Below are positions 53,723-64,000 of a stretch of DNA of 64,000 bases, piece after piece; within the stretch, counting starts at the first letter, position 1; the number at the start of each line of letters is the position of its first letter. This stretch comes from Vibrio sp. RE88 (GTDB lineage Bacteria > Pseudomonadota > Gammaproteobacteria > Enterobacterales > Vibrionaceae): assembly GCF_013113835.1 (NCBI RefSeq), contig NZ_VTYQ01000005.1, positions 310,001 through 374,000 of the forward strand, written 5' to 3'. A program made the translations under genes and the position numbers. The notes under the pieces are model-generated. The model was not told where the DNA came from, did no database searches, and saw only the letters and a list, made by a program, of their open reading frames with translations.

Positions 53723-53805
53723 TAATTGTGGTTTATCGCAATATTATGATTCGTGGTACAATTAGAAAGTTAAGGAGCAACATACGGGTACGGATCGAAA
53801 TAATC

Positions 53806-54594
53806 ATGTTTGGCTTTAGCTGTAAAAAGAGTGATAAAAAAGACGGCGTCCGTTGTGGTTTTGGGTTAACCAAGAAACAACAGGCCATTGCCGATAGAGA
53901 AATAGAGCTGATTTTACTGGCGAAAGCGCTGGTTCAAAAGGAAGGGTGGAGTAACCTGACCATGGACAAGCTAACGGCAGCAAGCCCTTACTCGAAAGGT
54001 ACGATTTATAATCACTTTAGTAGTAAAGAAGACGCGATTGTTGCGCTTTGTATTCATTCTCTGAAAAGCGAAGCTGTGTTATTCGCCCGCGCTGCAGATT
54101 TTGAAGGCTGTACACGGGAAAAAATCATAGCGATGCATGTAGGCTATCGTATCTACACGCGCATGGAGCCGATTTTGTCCATGTGTGCACTAATGGCGAA
54201 AAATCCTTTTGTACTTGAGAAGGCGTCGCCAGAACGTGTTAAAGAGCTAAATGAGCTGGAAGAGCAAGTGATAGAAGGCGCCGATCAACTGGTTAACTAC
54301 GCGGTTGAAAGTGGTGACCTCAAGTTCTCACCAGGTATCAGCTCAGATGCGATAGTGTTTGCCAATTGGTCGATTGCTTTTGGGTCTAACGCCCTTACGC
54401 AAAACGCGTCCAATAGCCATTGTATCAATCGCCTACAGGACCCGTTCTCTGTGCTCCATAATGCGAATATGCTGTTAGATGGGTTGAACTGGAAACCTCT
54501 CTCTAGTGAGTGGGATTACAAGAAAACCTGGCGCCGAGTAGAGCAGGAGCTATTTAGTCAAGAGGTTGAATATCTCAACTCCGTCGGACGCTAA
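53806..54594 (+). CDS. TetR/AcrR family regulator of the downstream MMPL operon
   Basis: 262 residues from the ATG at 53806. The frame reaches back to 53728. An AAGGAG at 53771-53776 lies upstream, but the codon at proper distance is ATA, so the start is uncertain. The helix-turn-helix is LTMDKLTAASPYSKGTIYNHFSSKEDAI after a basic, Cys-containing N-terminal extension. The ligand domain is unlike that of the nemA-linked regulator. TGACGA-type palindromes before this gene and before the next operon suggest autoregulation and control of the transporter. Confidence 0.82.
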   Translation: MFGFSCKKSDKKDGVRCGFGLTKKQQAIADREIELILLAKALVQKEGWSNLTMDKLTAASPYSKGTIYNHFSSKEDAIVALCIHSLKSEAVLFARAADFEGCTREKIIAMHVGYRIYTRMEPILSMCALMAKNPFVLEKASPERVKELNELEEQVIEGADQLVNYAVESGDLKFSPGISSDAIVFANWSIAFGSNALTQNASNSHCINRLQDPFSVLHNANMLLDGLNWKPLSSEWDYKKTWRRVEQELFSQEVEYLNSVGR

Positions 54595-54608
54595 TCTACT
54601 TCAGCCTA

Positions 54609-54635
54609 AAATAAAGCCCGTTATGGGTTTTATTT
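54609..54635 (+). terminator. terminator after the second TetR gene
   Basis: AAATAAAGCCC pairs with GGGTTTTATTT (one G-T pair) around GTTAT. The arm itself supplies the U-rich end. Confidence 0.65.
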
Positions 54636-54646
54636 GACTCTCTAAA

Positions 54647-54659
54647 TGACGAATCGTCA
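54647..54659. promoter_or_regulatory. TGACGA-type operator, distal to the MMPL operon
   Basis: TGACGAATCGTCA is a 13-bp palindrome identical in its arms to the site at 53710. Confidence 0.7.
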
Positions 54660-54748
54660 AAAAAAGACACTCGATAAGGTTTGAATCATTCAAACACGAG
54701 CTTTGTTACTTAAGTGCCAGCGTTAGCTGGTTTTTAAATAACAACTTT

Positions 54749-54761
54749 TGACGAAACGTCA
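54749..54761. promoter_or_regulatory. TGACGA-type operator, proximal to the MMPL operon
   Basis: TGACGAAACGTCA keeps TGACG and CGTCA arms. It lies 15 bp before the start codon, so binding would block transcription. Confidence 0.65.
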
Positions 54762-54776
54762 CAAACGGAGAGTGTG

Positions 54777-57167
54777 ATGAAATCAGCCAACTCTAATCCA
54801 AATCAACCACACCCGTGGTTAACCTTACCCACCCGATTTAGCGGTTGGGTACTCCTACTGTCAATAGCACTGGTCACCGCTGCCACTTTTGGAGGAAAGA
54901 ATCTCTATTTCCGTGGTGACTACAACATCTTTTTTGACGGAAAAAACCAACAACTGCTCGCTTATGAGGAAATACAAACCACTTTCGCCAAATCCGATAA
55001 CATCGCAATCATCATTTCCCCCCAAAGCGGCAACGTTTTTGAGCCAAAAACTCTAGAGCTGATTCAACAGCTTACCCAAGAAGCCTGGCTAGTACCTTAT
55101 TCAAGCCGAGTCGACTCCATTGCCAATTATCAGCATACCGAAGCCATTGAAGATGACCTGATTGTCGAGGATCTTCTGTTGGAAGATTATCCTCTTACGC
55201 CAGAACGCATCGAAAAGGTTAAGGCGATTGCTTTGTCTGAACCTGTGGTCAAGCACGCCCTGATCTCTGAAAAAGGCGATGTGACAGTGGTGAATGTCAC
55301 CGTTCAGTTACCTGAAATCGATGAGACGGCGGAAGCACTCGAGGTGGTTGCTGGAGTCGATGAACTGTTAAGCAAATACAGTGAGTTGTATCCTCATGTC
55401 GAGTTCCATAAAGCAGGGATCATTGCAATGAACCATGCTTTCATGGTCGCCGCTCAGGATGACAGCTCAACATTAGTGCCAGCCATGTTGCTGGTAATAC
55501 TGGTGTTTTTGACCATTATGCTGCGTTCCTTCCTGAGTGTGATAGCCACGCTTGTGGTGATCATCGGCTCAGTCGCTGCAACCATGGGGTTATCGGGTTG
55601 GGCTGGTATGTTCCTCAGTACAGCTACGGTCAATATTCCCACCTTAGTGATGACGTTGGCTGTCGCAGACTGCGTTCATGTTATCGCAACGATGCGTCAG
55701 AGCATGCAGAAAGGCCATTCTAAGCAGTACGCGATCGACCACAGTGTTTCGATTAACTTCATGCCGATCGTCATTACCTCAGTGACTACAGCGATTGGTT
55801 TCCTGATGATGAATATGTCGGATTCACCGGTATTGAGAGATTTCGGTAACTTGGCAGCGCTCGGTGTTATGTTGGCGTGTTTTCTGTCAGTCAGCTTGTT
55901 GCCAGCGCTACTCAAATTGCTGCCAATTAAAGTGAAGCGAAAAGAGACCGATAATGGGAAAACCAGCGACTCGATGGATAAGCTTGGCGATTGGGTAGTG
56001 AATAATCGCAAAGCCTTGCTGCCTATTTCTGTCGTTGTCATTGCGGTATCAGCAGCACTGATTCCACTGAATAAGGTGAATGATGAATCGGTGAAGTATT
56101 TTGATTCGCGCAATGAGTTTCGCCGCGCCGCAGATTTCATGGAAGAGCGCATCAGTGGCATGACAACCATCAGTATTGCGGTGAAAACCCATGAGTCCCA
56201 AGGGATTGCGGATCCTATTTTTCTCCAGACGATTAGCAATTTTACTGACTGGCTTCGTATGCAGCCAGAAACGGATCATGTCGCCACGCTTTCCGATGTC
56301 TATAAACGCCTGAACAAGAACATGCATGGCGATGATGACAGTTACTACAAGCTGCCTCTGCAAAGAGAACTCGCTGCACAATATTTGCTGTTGTATGAAA
56401 TGTCACTGCCATATGGCCTTGATCTTAATAACCAGATTAATGTCGATAAATCGTCGATCAAACTGGTGGTGACCATCGACAACTTGGGCAGTGTTGAACT
56501 GGTCGATTTAGAGAATCGAATTTACGACTGGTTTAAGGCAAACGGCTCGCAGTACGACGTGTTGGCTTCAAGCCCATCGCTGATGTTTGCACACATTGGT
56601 GAGACCAACATGGCCAGCATGCTGTCGACACTGCCTATCACTTTGATCTTGATTTCTGCTTTGATGATTTTTGCATTGAGGTCAATGCGACTTGGTGTGA
56701 TCAGTATTGTACCTAATATGGCTCCGGCAATTATTGGCTTTGGTTTATGGGCCTTGATCTCTGGTGAGATAAACCTAGGTCTGTCTGTGGTTGTCACTCT
56801 GACATTGGGTATTGTTGTTGATGATGCCGTCCACTTTCTCTCGAAATATCAACGTGCACGTAAACAAGGGCAAAACGCCGAACAAGCCGTTCGCTACGCC
56901 TTTCACACTGTAGGCCGAGCTCTATGGATCACCACCATAGTTCTGGTTGCAGGGTTCACTGTGCTGGCCATGTCCACGTTCAGACTTAATGCAGATATGG
57001 GCCAGTTAAGCGCCATGGTGATCTTTATTGCTCTTGTCGTTGATTTTGTTTTCCTACCAGCGTTGTTGATGCGCTTTGATACCGCGAGCTACGCGCAGGA
57101 AAACGAATCACTGACATCAGCCGCCACTTCAACTCAGCCAACAACGGCTCCTCAGACACAAAGTTAA
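54777..57167 (+). CDS. MMPL/RND-superfamily transporter
   Basis: 796 residues from the ATG at 54777 (GGAG 6 bp upstream; a GTG is immediately before it). The topology is RND-like but of half-length loops: TM1 near residue 25, a periplasmic domain, five helices, a second repeat, and five helices. Asp-containing helices LAVADCVHVIATM and GIVVDDAVHFLSKYQRARKQG fit the proton relay. MMPL members move lipids or hydrophobic molecules. It is followed by a LolA-like protein and a beta-barrel protein, so a trans-envelope route is inferred. Confidence 0.87.
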   Translation: MKSANSNPNQPHPWLTLPTRFSGWVLLLSIALVTAATFGGKNLYFRGDYNIFFDGKNQQLLAYEEIQTTFAKSDNIAIIISPQSGNVFEPKTLELIQQLTQEAWLVPYSSRVDSIANYQHTEAIEDDLIVEDLLLEDYPLTPERIEKVKAIALSEPVVKHALISEKGDVTVVNVTVQLPEIDETAEALEVVAGVDELLSKYSELYPHVEFHKAGIIAMNHAFMVAAQDDSSTLVPAMLLVILVFLTIMLRSFLSVIATLVVIIGSVAATMGLSGWAGMFLSTATVNIPTLVMTLAVADCVHVIATMRQSMQKGHSKQYAIDHSVSINFMPIVITSVTTAIGFLMMNMSDSPVLRDFGNLAALGVMLACFLSVSLLPALLKLLPIKVKRKETDNGKTSDSMDKLGDWVVNNRKALLPISVVVIAVSAALIPLNKVNDESVKYFDSRNEFRRAADFMEERISGMTTISIAVKTHESQGIADPIFLQTISNFTDWLRMQPETDHVATLSDVYKRLNKNMHGDDDSYYKLPLQRELAAQYLLLYEMSLPYGLDLNNQINVDKSSIKLVVTIDNLGSVELVDLENRIYDWFKANGSQYDVLASSPSLMFAHIGETNMASMLSTLPITLILISALMIFALRSMRLGVISIVPNMAPAIIGFGLWALISGEINLGLSVVVTLTLGIVVDDAVHFLSKYQRARKQGQNAEQAVRYAFHTVGRALWITTIVLVAGFTVLAMSTFRLNADMGQLSAMVIFIALVVDFVFLPALLMRFDTASYAQENESLTSAATSTQPTTAPQTQS

Positions 57168-57178
57168 GGGAATACACT

Positions 57179-57979
57179 ATGAAACGTTCAAATTATTCAT
57201 TGATCACATCGGTCGCGCTGTCTGCGTTGTTGACAATCGGCGGTCAGTCTATGGCGTTTGCTAACGCAGAAAAAGGACTGGAAATTGCGACCGAACGCAA
57301 AGCGCGAGATGAAGGGTGGGGTGACTCAATCGCAACCATGCAAATGGTACTGAAAAATGCTCAAGGTGAGAGTAGCACTCGCGAAATGCGTATGAAATCA
57401 TTTGAAGTGGCTGATGACGGCGATAAAGGTTTGACGATTTTCGATCAGCCAAGAGACGTCAAAGGAACGGCATTTCTCAACCACTCGCATACTATCGATG
57501 CTGATGACCAATGGCTATATCTACCAGCGCTTAAACGAGTTAAACGGATTTCCTCACGCAATAAATCCGGCCCGTTTATGGGCAGTGAATTTGCTTACGA
57601 AGACTTGAGCTCGTTTGAGCTGGAGAAATACACCTTCACTTACCTCCGTGATGAAGAGTTCGGAGGAAGCAGCACTTTCGTTGTCGAGCAGATACCAACA
57701 GACAAAAACTCGGGTTACACCAAACAGCAAGTTTGGCTGGATAAAGAGCATTACCGACCAATGCAGGTTGAATTCTATGACCGAAAAGGGTCACTGCTGA
57801 AAACGCTTAAATTCGATGATTACCAGCTTTATCTAGATAAATATTGGCGTGCCCACACCATGGCGATGACGAACCATCAAACAGGCAAGAGTACGCTGCT
57901 TACTACTAGTGATCTCCAGTTTCAGACTGGTTTGAGAGCAAGAGATTTTGAGAAGAATATCCTCAAACGGGTGAAATAA
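57179..57979 (+). CDS. LolA-like outer membrane lipoprotein-sorting protein (PF17131 type)
   Basis: 266 residues with a signal peptide cleaved near AFA. The mature protein has the half-barrel fold pattern of LolA-like carriers: EMRMKSFEVADDGDKGLTIF, DQWLYLPALKRVKRIS and PFMGSEFAYEDLSSFELEKY, characteristic of the family paired with MMPL transporters. It likely shuttles a hydrophobic cargo across the periplasm. It starts 11 bp after the transporter and 8 bp before the barrel gene. Confidence 0.86.
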   Translation: MKRSNYSLITSVALSALLTIGGQSMAFANAEKGLEIATERKARDEGWGDSIATMQMVLKNAQGESSTREMRMKSFEVADDGDKGLTIFDQPRDVKGTAFLNHSHTIDADDQWLYLPALKRVKRISSRNKSGPFMGSEFAYEDLSSFELEKYTFTYLRDEEFGGSSTFVVEQIPTDKNSGYTKQQVWLDKEHYRPMQVEFYDRKGSLLKTLKFDDYQLYLDKYWRAHTMAMTNHQTGKSTLLTTSDLQFQTGLRARDFEKNILKRVK

Positions 57980-57987
57980 GGATCGCT

Positions 57988-59169
57988 ATGAGCAAAATAT
58001 GGAATAAGACAGGTCGCCTCGCGGCCTGTGTATCACTGACGCTAGCTGCCTTACATTGCCATGGTTTCGAGCTCTCAGGCCAGGTCAATCTTGAGCATCG
58101 ACAGTTCTTTTCCGACGGACTTCAGGGGCAAGGTAAAGGTCAAAGTTCAATCGTCTTACAGCCTGAATTTTATTGGGAGATTGATGACAATTCAGATTTT
58201 ACCTTCACACCTTTTTATCGTTTGGACAGCGAAGATCATGAGCGAAGTCACGGCGACATTCGAGAAGCGCTTTATTTAACCTACTGGGATGACTACGAGC
58301 TGCGTGCCGGGATCGGAAAGGTTTTCTGGGGTGTCACTGAGTCTGCACATCTGGTCGATGTGGTGAATCAAACCGATTCGATTGAAGCGGTGGACGGCGA
58401 AGACAAGCTAGGGCAATCCATGTTGCACCTGACTTCAGTCAAAGATTGGGGAATTCTTGACGCTATGCTTCTTCCTTACTTCCGTGAACGTACCTTTGCA
58501 GGCCAAGACGGGCGTTTGAGGACGACATTGCCAGTCTCAGAGGGTGCGATTTATGAATCTTCGCGTGAGGAGCAGCACGTTGATTATGCGCTGAGATACA
58601 CCCAGATGTTTGGAGATTGGGATCTAGGGTTGAGCTACTTTCAAGGGACCAATCGCGACCCGTATTTCCGTCTTCAAGGGGCAGACTTGAAGCCTTACTA
58701 CGCTCAGGCGAAGCAAGTCGGCGTGGATGTTCAAGGCATTGTCGGCGACTGGCTATGGAAACTCGAGAGCATCTATCGTGACAGTTTTGATCACCACATT
58801 GGGTTGGTTTCAGGGTTTGAATACACCATTGTTGGTGCATTGGAAAGTGTCTGGGATGTCGGGCTTATCGCAGAGTATCTCTATGACAGTCGAGGCAACA
58901 ATGCTCAAAGTACCGGTCAAAACGATGTGTTCTTCGGTTCACGTTTCGAGCTGAACGATGAGGATGGTACCGAAATATTACTCGGATTCACTCAGGATCT
59001 GGACAACAGTGATGTGTTCAGTGCTAAGTTGGAAGCGTCAAGTCGATTGACCAATCACCTTAAATGGCGAGTTGATGGATGGTGGTTTGAGAATGACACA
59101 CCTGACGACTTATTGTACTTCGCGCGCAAGGATGACTTCATTGAAGTGTCGTTAGAGTATTACTTCTAA
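57988..59169 (+). CDS. outer-membrane beta-barrel protein of the MMPL-LolA operon
   Basis: 393 residues. Signal peptide cleaved near CHG. The mature protein is alternating amphipathic strands (about 14-16) with aromatic girdles and ends in the BAM signal EVSLEYYF. The conserved DIREALYLTYWDDYELRAGIGKVFWGVTESAHLVDVVNQTD resembles the DUF1302/porin-like group. It is the outer-membrane end of the putative transport route; channel or adhesive function is not proven. Confidence 0.8.
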   Translation: MSKIWNKTGRLAACVSLTLAALHCHGFELSGQVNLEHRQFFSDGLQGQGKGQSSIVLQPEFYWEIDDNSDFTFTPFYRLDSEDHERSHGDIREALYLTYWDDYELRAGIGKVFWGVTESAHLVDVVNQTDSIEAVDGEDKLGQSMLHLTSVKDWGILDAMLLPYFRERTFAGQDGRLRTTLPVSEGAIYESSREEQHVDYALRYTQMFGDWDLGLSYFQGTNRDPYFRLQGADLKPYYAQAKQVGVDVQGIVGDWLWKLESIYRDSFDHHIGLVSGFEYTIVGALESVWDVGLIAEYLYDSRGNNAQSTGQNDVFFGSRFELNDEDGTEILLGFTQDLDNSDVFSAKLEASSRLTNHLKWRVDGWWFENDTPDDLLYFARKDDFIEVSLEYYF

Positions 59170-59218
59170 GTGAGAGCTCAATAACACTTTTTAAACGTGA
59201 TCTTTATTCCAAACTCTA

Positions 59219-59245
59219 GGGGGCTGATCCAGCTCCCTTTTTTGT
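59219..59245 (+). terminator. terminator of the MMPL operon
   Basis: GGGGGCTG, loop ATC, CAGCTCCC (one G-T pair), then TTTTTT, 50 bp after the stop. Confidence 0.9.
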
Positions 59246-59360
59246 ATTTAAGTCCTTAGCATCGCTACATTCCTATGTAAAATCCATAAATCATTTATGG
59301 TTTTTATGCATCGTGCTGACAGTGCAATGTGATAAATATAATTCTGAAGGCTATTAGCGA

Positions 59361-60503
59361 ATGAAGTCATTTCAATGGGATAACTGCTACGAAACCGGCT
59401 TAGACGATGTTGATGAACAACACCAATACCTAGTCGAGATCATCAATCGATATGGAGAGTTGCTCACCAAGAATAATATGTCATTACAAGATATTCGCAT
59501 GGCGTTGTTTGAATTATCTCGATACGCAGAATTTCATTTCAAAGAAGAAGAAGCGCTCATGCATTCGGTAGGGCTTCACCCCGCTCATATTGAAGGCCAT
59601 GTCAAAATACACCGCGCTTTTATGACGGATATTATCAGCATGCAGGCGTTCATCAGTGATGAAAACAAGAAAGCTTCTGAGCAGTTGTTTAACTTTCTGA
59701 TTCATTGGTTGGCTTACCATATCCTTGGCATCGACCAGAATATGTCTCGTCAGGTTAAGCAGGTTCAGGCGGGTGTGGATCCAAAGACCGCTTATGAGCG
59801 TGAAGAGAAGAAACAAGACAGTTCGACGGAACCGCTTCTTAAGGCGCTCAATGGTTTGTTCGAACAGGTTTCTGACCGAAACAAAGAGCTGCTGGAACTG
59901 AATCAGTGCTTAGAAGATAAAGTGAAAGAGCGGACTAAACAGTTATCCAAAGCGAATAAGCAGCTTGAAGAGCTATCTTTAACTGACCCACTCACTCAGC
60001 TTCCCAATCGACGCTGTGCGATTCGCAAACTGAAAGCATACTGGCATGAGTCAACCCTCAATCAAGAGCCTTTGGTGTGCATCATGATTGATGCTGACAA
60101 TTTCAAACAGGTGAATGATAGCGCGGGGCACGACGCTGGCGACCGCTTGCTGGTGGAGTTAGCTCAGACGCTAAATGACTCATTTCGCAGTGATGATCTG
60201 GTGTGTCGTTTGGGCGGGGACGAGTTCTTCGTCATCTGCCCTAATACTGACGTCGAAGGAGGCGCGCATGTGGCGGAACAAACGAGACAAATTGTTGCTC
60301 AAATGCGTGTGCCCGCAGGTGATGACATCTGGTGTGGCAGCATTAGTGTTGGTGTAGCAGAACGTACCTATGAAATGAGAGATTTCAATGATCTCATTAA
60401 GGGGGCAGATAACGCGGTCTACAAAGCCAAATCGCAAGGACGCAACTGTGTTGCGACGTGTGAGCAACCGCTCCATTCCTCTGCCTATGACACTTCACGC
60501 TAG
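59361..60503 (+). CDS. bacteriohemerythrin-diguanylate cyclase fusion (Bhr-DGC)
   Basis: 380 residues. The N-terminal hemerythrin domain binds a di-iron site: His21, His59, Glu63, His80, His84, His120 and Asp125 fit the family spacing. A coiled coil (about 165-210) leads to a GGDEF domain: GGDEF at residues 285-289 with the inhibitory RxxD (RSDD) five residues upstream. It makes c-di-GMP, likely tuned by oxygen or redox through the iron site, as known for V. cholerae Bhr-DGC. It lies upstream of pheST with a terminator between. Confidence 0.93.
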   Translation: MKSFQWDNCYETGLDDVDEQHQYLVEIINRYGELLTKNNMSLQDIRMALFELSRYAEFHFKEEEALMHSVGLHPAHIEGHVKIHRAFMTDIISMQAFISDENKKASEQLFNFLIHWLAYHILGIDQNMSRQVKQVQAGVDPKTAYEREEKKQDSSTEPLLKALNGLFEQVSDRNKELLELNQCLEDKVKERTKQLSKANKQLEELSLTDPLTQLPNRRCAIRKLKAYWHESTLNQEPLVCIMIDADNFKQVNDSAGHDAGDRLLVELAQTLNDSFRSDDLVCRLGGDEFFVICPNTDVEGGAHVAEQTRQIVAQMRVPAGDDIWCGSISVGVAERTYEMRDFNDLIKGADNAVYKAKSQGRNCVATCEQPLHSSAYDTSR

Positions 60504-60550
60504 TGTCTAATCCAGCCAGTTTCCTCGTCGATACAGACCCAAATAGCTGG

Positions 60551-61707
<1,157 letters not shown>

Positions 61708-61725
61708 TCCAAGGGAACCATCACT

Positions 61726-64000
61726 ATGAAATTTAGCGAATCATGGCTTCGTGAGTGGGTAAACCCTGCGGTATCGACTGACGAACTTACACACCAAATC
61801 ACAATGGCGGGTCTAGAAGTAGACGACGTACTACCTGTAGCTGGTTCTTTCACTGGCGTTAAAGTAGGTAAAGTGGTTGAGTGTGCTCAACACCCAGACG
61901 CTGACAAACTACGCGTAACCAAAGTAGATGTTGGCGCTGAAGAACTTCTAGACATCGTTTGTGGCGCATCTAACTGTCGCCTAGGTATCAAAGTTGCGGT
62001 TGCGACTGTTGGTGCTGTACTACCAGGCGATTTCAAAATCAAAAAAGCAAAACTACGTGGTCAACCATCACATGGCATGCTGTGTTCATTCTCTGAGCTA
62101 GGAATCGACGTTGAATCAGATGGCATCATGGAACTAGCAGAAGACGCAGCAATCGGTACTGATTTCCGCGAATTCCTAGGCCTTGACGACGTAACAGTAG
62201 ACGTAGACCTAACAGCTAACCGCGCTGACTGCTTCAGCATCCGTGGTATGGCGCGTGAAGTTGGCGTACTGAACCGTGCTGACGTAACTGAGCCTGCAGT
62301 TAACCCTGTTGCTCCAGCGATTGACGACACTGTTTCTATCGAAGTGAAAGCACCTGCTGCATGTCCACGTTACCTTGGCCGTGTGGTTAAGAACGTAAAC
62401 GTTCAAGCTGAAACTCCGCTATGGATGCAAGAGAAACTGCGCCGTTGTGGTATCCGCTCTATCGACCCAGTGGTAGACATCACTAACTTTATTCTTCTAG
62501 AGCAAGGCCAGCCAATGCACGCATTTGATCTTGCTAAGATCGAAGGCGGTATCGTCGTTCGTATGGCAGAGCAGGGCGAGAAGCTAACTCTTCTAGATGG
62601 CAACGAAGCTGAGCTAAACGCAGATACTCTCGTTGTCGCAGACCACAACAAAGCACTTGCTATCGCAGGTATCTTCGGTGGTGAAGAGTCTGGTGTAACG
62701 ACTGAGACTAAAGACGTGCTACTTGAGTGTGCATTCTTCGCACCAGACCACATCCGTGGCCGCGCTCGTAGCTACGGTCTACACACTGATTCTTCAATGC
62801 GTTTTGAGCGTGGTGTCGATTTCGCACTACAAACCAGCGCAATGGAGCGTGCAACAGAACTTCTCGTTGAGATCTGTGGCGGTGAAGTAGCCCCTGTTGT
62901 TGCTGAAGAGTCACAAGCTGACCTACCAAAAGCAAATACAGTGTCACTACGTCGCACTAAACTAGACAGCCTACTAGGCCACCACATTGCAGACAGCGAT
63001 GTTGTTGAAATCCTAGAGCGTCTTGGCCTAACAGTATCAACAACTGACACTGGTTGGACAGCGACAGCACCGACATGGCGTTTTGATATCGCAATCGAGC
63101 AAGACCTAATTGAAGAAGTAGGTCGCATCTACGGTTACGATAATATCCCTAACCAAAACCCAGCGGCAGCACTTAAGATGCACGACCACGTTGAAGCGAA
63201 CATTCCGCTAAAACGCGTTCGTAACCTACTTGTTGACCGTGGTTACCAAGAAGCAATCACTTACAGCTTCGTTGAGCCAGAGCAGCAGAAGCTTGTTGTT
63301 CCAGGTGTTGAGCCGCTAATCCTGCCATTCCCAATCTCTGCGGATATGTCAGCAATGCGTCTAGGCCTAATCCAAGGTCTACTAAACACTGTTGTTCACA
63401 ACCAGAAACGTCAACAGCCACGTGTTCGTCTATTCGAATACGGCCTACGTTTCATCCCTTGTGAGTCTGCTGAAAACGGCATGCGCCAAGAGCCTATGCT
63501 TGCAGGTGTTATCGCGGGTACTCGCAGCGAAGAGCACTGGGACATCGAAACCAACACGGTTGATTTCTTTGATCTGAAAGGCGATCTAGAAGCCGTTCTT
63601 GAGCTTACTGCAAACGAAAACGCTTACTCTTTTGCTGCGCTTTCGGCTGAAGATAAAGCAGCGAACCCAGCACTTCACCCAGGTCAATCTGCTGCAATCA
63701 TCGTTGATGGTAAGCAAGTAGGTGTAATCGGTACAGTTCACCCTGAGCTTGAGCGTAAGTTTGGTCTAAACGGCCGTACTATCGTATTCGAAGTGGAATG
63801 GTCTGCAATCAACACTAAAGTGATTCCAGAAGCTGTGCAGCTTTCTAAGTTCCCATCAAACCGTCGTGACATCGCGGTCGTTGTTGACGAAGCAGTCGCT
63901 TCTGGCGACATCGTTGCAGCATGTCTAGAACAAGGTGGCGAGTTCCTGAAAGACGCGAAACTATTCGACGTTTATGTTGGTAAGGGCGTTGAAGAAGGTA
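61726..64000 (+). CDS. pheT: phenylalanyl-tRNA synthetase beta subunit, 3'-truncated by window edge
   Basis: The frame is open from the ATG at 61726 (AAGGGA upstream) to the window end, about 758 codons; the full protein is near 795. It starts [20 protein letters not shown]. The EMAP-type tRNA-binding domain (about 40-150), the B3/B4 editing region (about 200-390), B5 (about 400-475), and the class II core are present; the C-terminal anticodon-binding B8 domain has begun ([14 protein letters not shown]). It follows pheS by 18 bp. The ihfA gene usually next to it would lie past the edge if present. Confidence 0.97.
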   Translation, partial: MKFSESWLREWVNPAVSTDELTHQITMAGLEVDDVLPVAGSFTGVKVGKVVECAQHPDADKLRVTKVDVGAEELLDIVCGASNCRLGIKVAVATVGAVLPGDFKIKKAKLRGQPSHGMLCSFSELGIDVESDGIMELAEDAAIGTDFREFLGLDDVTVDVDLTANRADCFSIRGMAREVGVLNRADVTEPAVNPVAPAIDDTVSIEVKAPAACPRYLGRVVKNVNVQAETPLWMQEKLRRCGIRSIDPVVDITNFILLEQGQPMHAFDLAKIEGGIVVRMAEQGEKLTLLDGNEAELNADTLVVADHNKALAIAGIFGGEESGVTTETKDVLLECAFFAPDHIRGRARSYGLHTDSSMRFERGVDFALQTSAMERATELLVEICGGEVAPVVAEESQADLPKANTVSLRRTKLDSLLGHHIADSDVVEILERLGLTVSTTDTGWTATAPTWRFDIAIEQDLIEEVGRIYGYDNIPNQNPAAALKMHDHVEANIPLKRVRNLLVDRGYQEAITYSFVEPEQQKLVVPGVEPLILPFPISADMSAMRLGLIQGLLNTVVHNQKRQQPRVRLFEYGLRFIPCESAENGMRQEPMLAGVIAGTRSEEHWDIETNTVDFFDLKGDLEAVLELTANENAYSFAALSAEDKAANPALHPGQSAAIIVDGKQVGVIGTVHPELERKFGLNGRTIVFEVEWSAINTKVIPEAVQLSKFPSNRRDIAVVVDEAVASGDIVAACLEQGGEFLKDAKLFDVYVGKGVEEG

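Overview
The window is an ordinary-density chromosomal segment of a gammaproteobacterium in the Vibrionaceae, almost certainly a Vibrio. The reasons are the LuxN-type quorum-sensing receptors, the VarA-uvrC-pgsA-tRNA block, a hemerythrin/GGDEF protein next to pheST, the Vibrio-type type II secretion pilotin, and the lipase/lipase-chaperone pair. No prophage, insertion sequence, integron or CRISPR array was seen. Both ends cut a gene: ppaC lacks its 5' part and pheT lacks its last few dozen codons.

Layout, left half. ppaC (partial) and a DUF2750 gene precede the leftward sapABCDF peptide-ABC operon, which ends in a DUF2927 gene. pspF and pspABC diverge from a shared region carrying a sigma-54-type promoter. 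A rightward two-adaptor RND efflux operon and tag follow. Then come lipA-lifO, metC and cls (leftward), an NSS-family Na+/amino-acid symporter, a pseudouridine synthase with an RlmI-like methyltransferase, and a small membrane protein. A ynjBCD-ynjF type ABC transporter operon (leftward) is next, followed by hslJ, DUF1289, small genes, the AspS pilotin, yciI, yciA and yciB.

The middle (32.9-39.4 kb) is the most unusual part. Two complete, tandem, leftward LuxN-family hybrid sensor kinases lie there with no luxM synthase beside them. They are followed by about 1 kb of AT-rich DNA holding an apparent gene remnant, and then ihfA. ihfA normally sits directly after pheT, but here it lies about 21 kb from the pheST pair at the right edge.

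Layout, right half. yciU-efpL, a nucleotidyltransferase-like gene, polB, DUF4105 and DUF3015 genes come first. varA-uvrC-pgsA and a Cys/Gly/Leu/Gly tRNA cluster follow. nemA diverges from a TetR regulator across clear palindromic operators, and a PQQ-type sugar dehydrogenase shares a 36-bp terminator with that regulator. A second TetR gene precedes an MMPL/RND-LolA-like-beta-barrel operon, with repeated TGACGAnTCGTCA-type palindromes before both units. The window ends with the hemerythrin-diguanylate cyclase and pheST.

Themes: envelope maintenance and transport (sap, psp, two RND systems, cls, lipase export chaperone, T2SS pilotin), signalling (two LuxN-like receptors, VarA, Bhr-DGC), and core information processing (polB, uvrC, pheST, efpL, ihfA, tRNAs).
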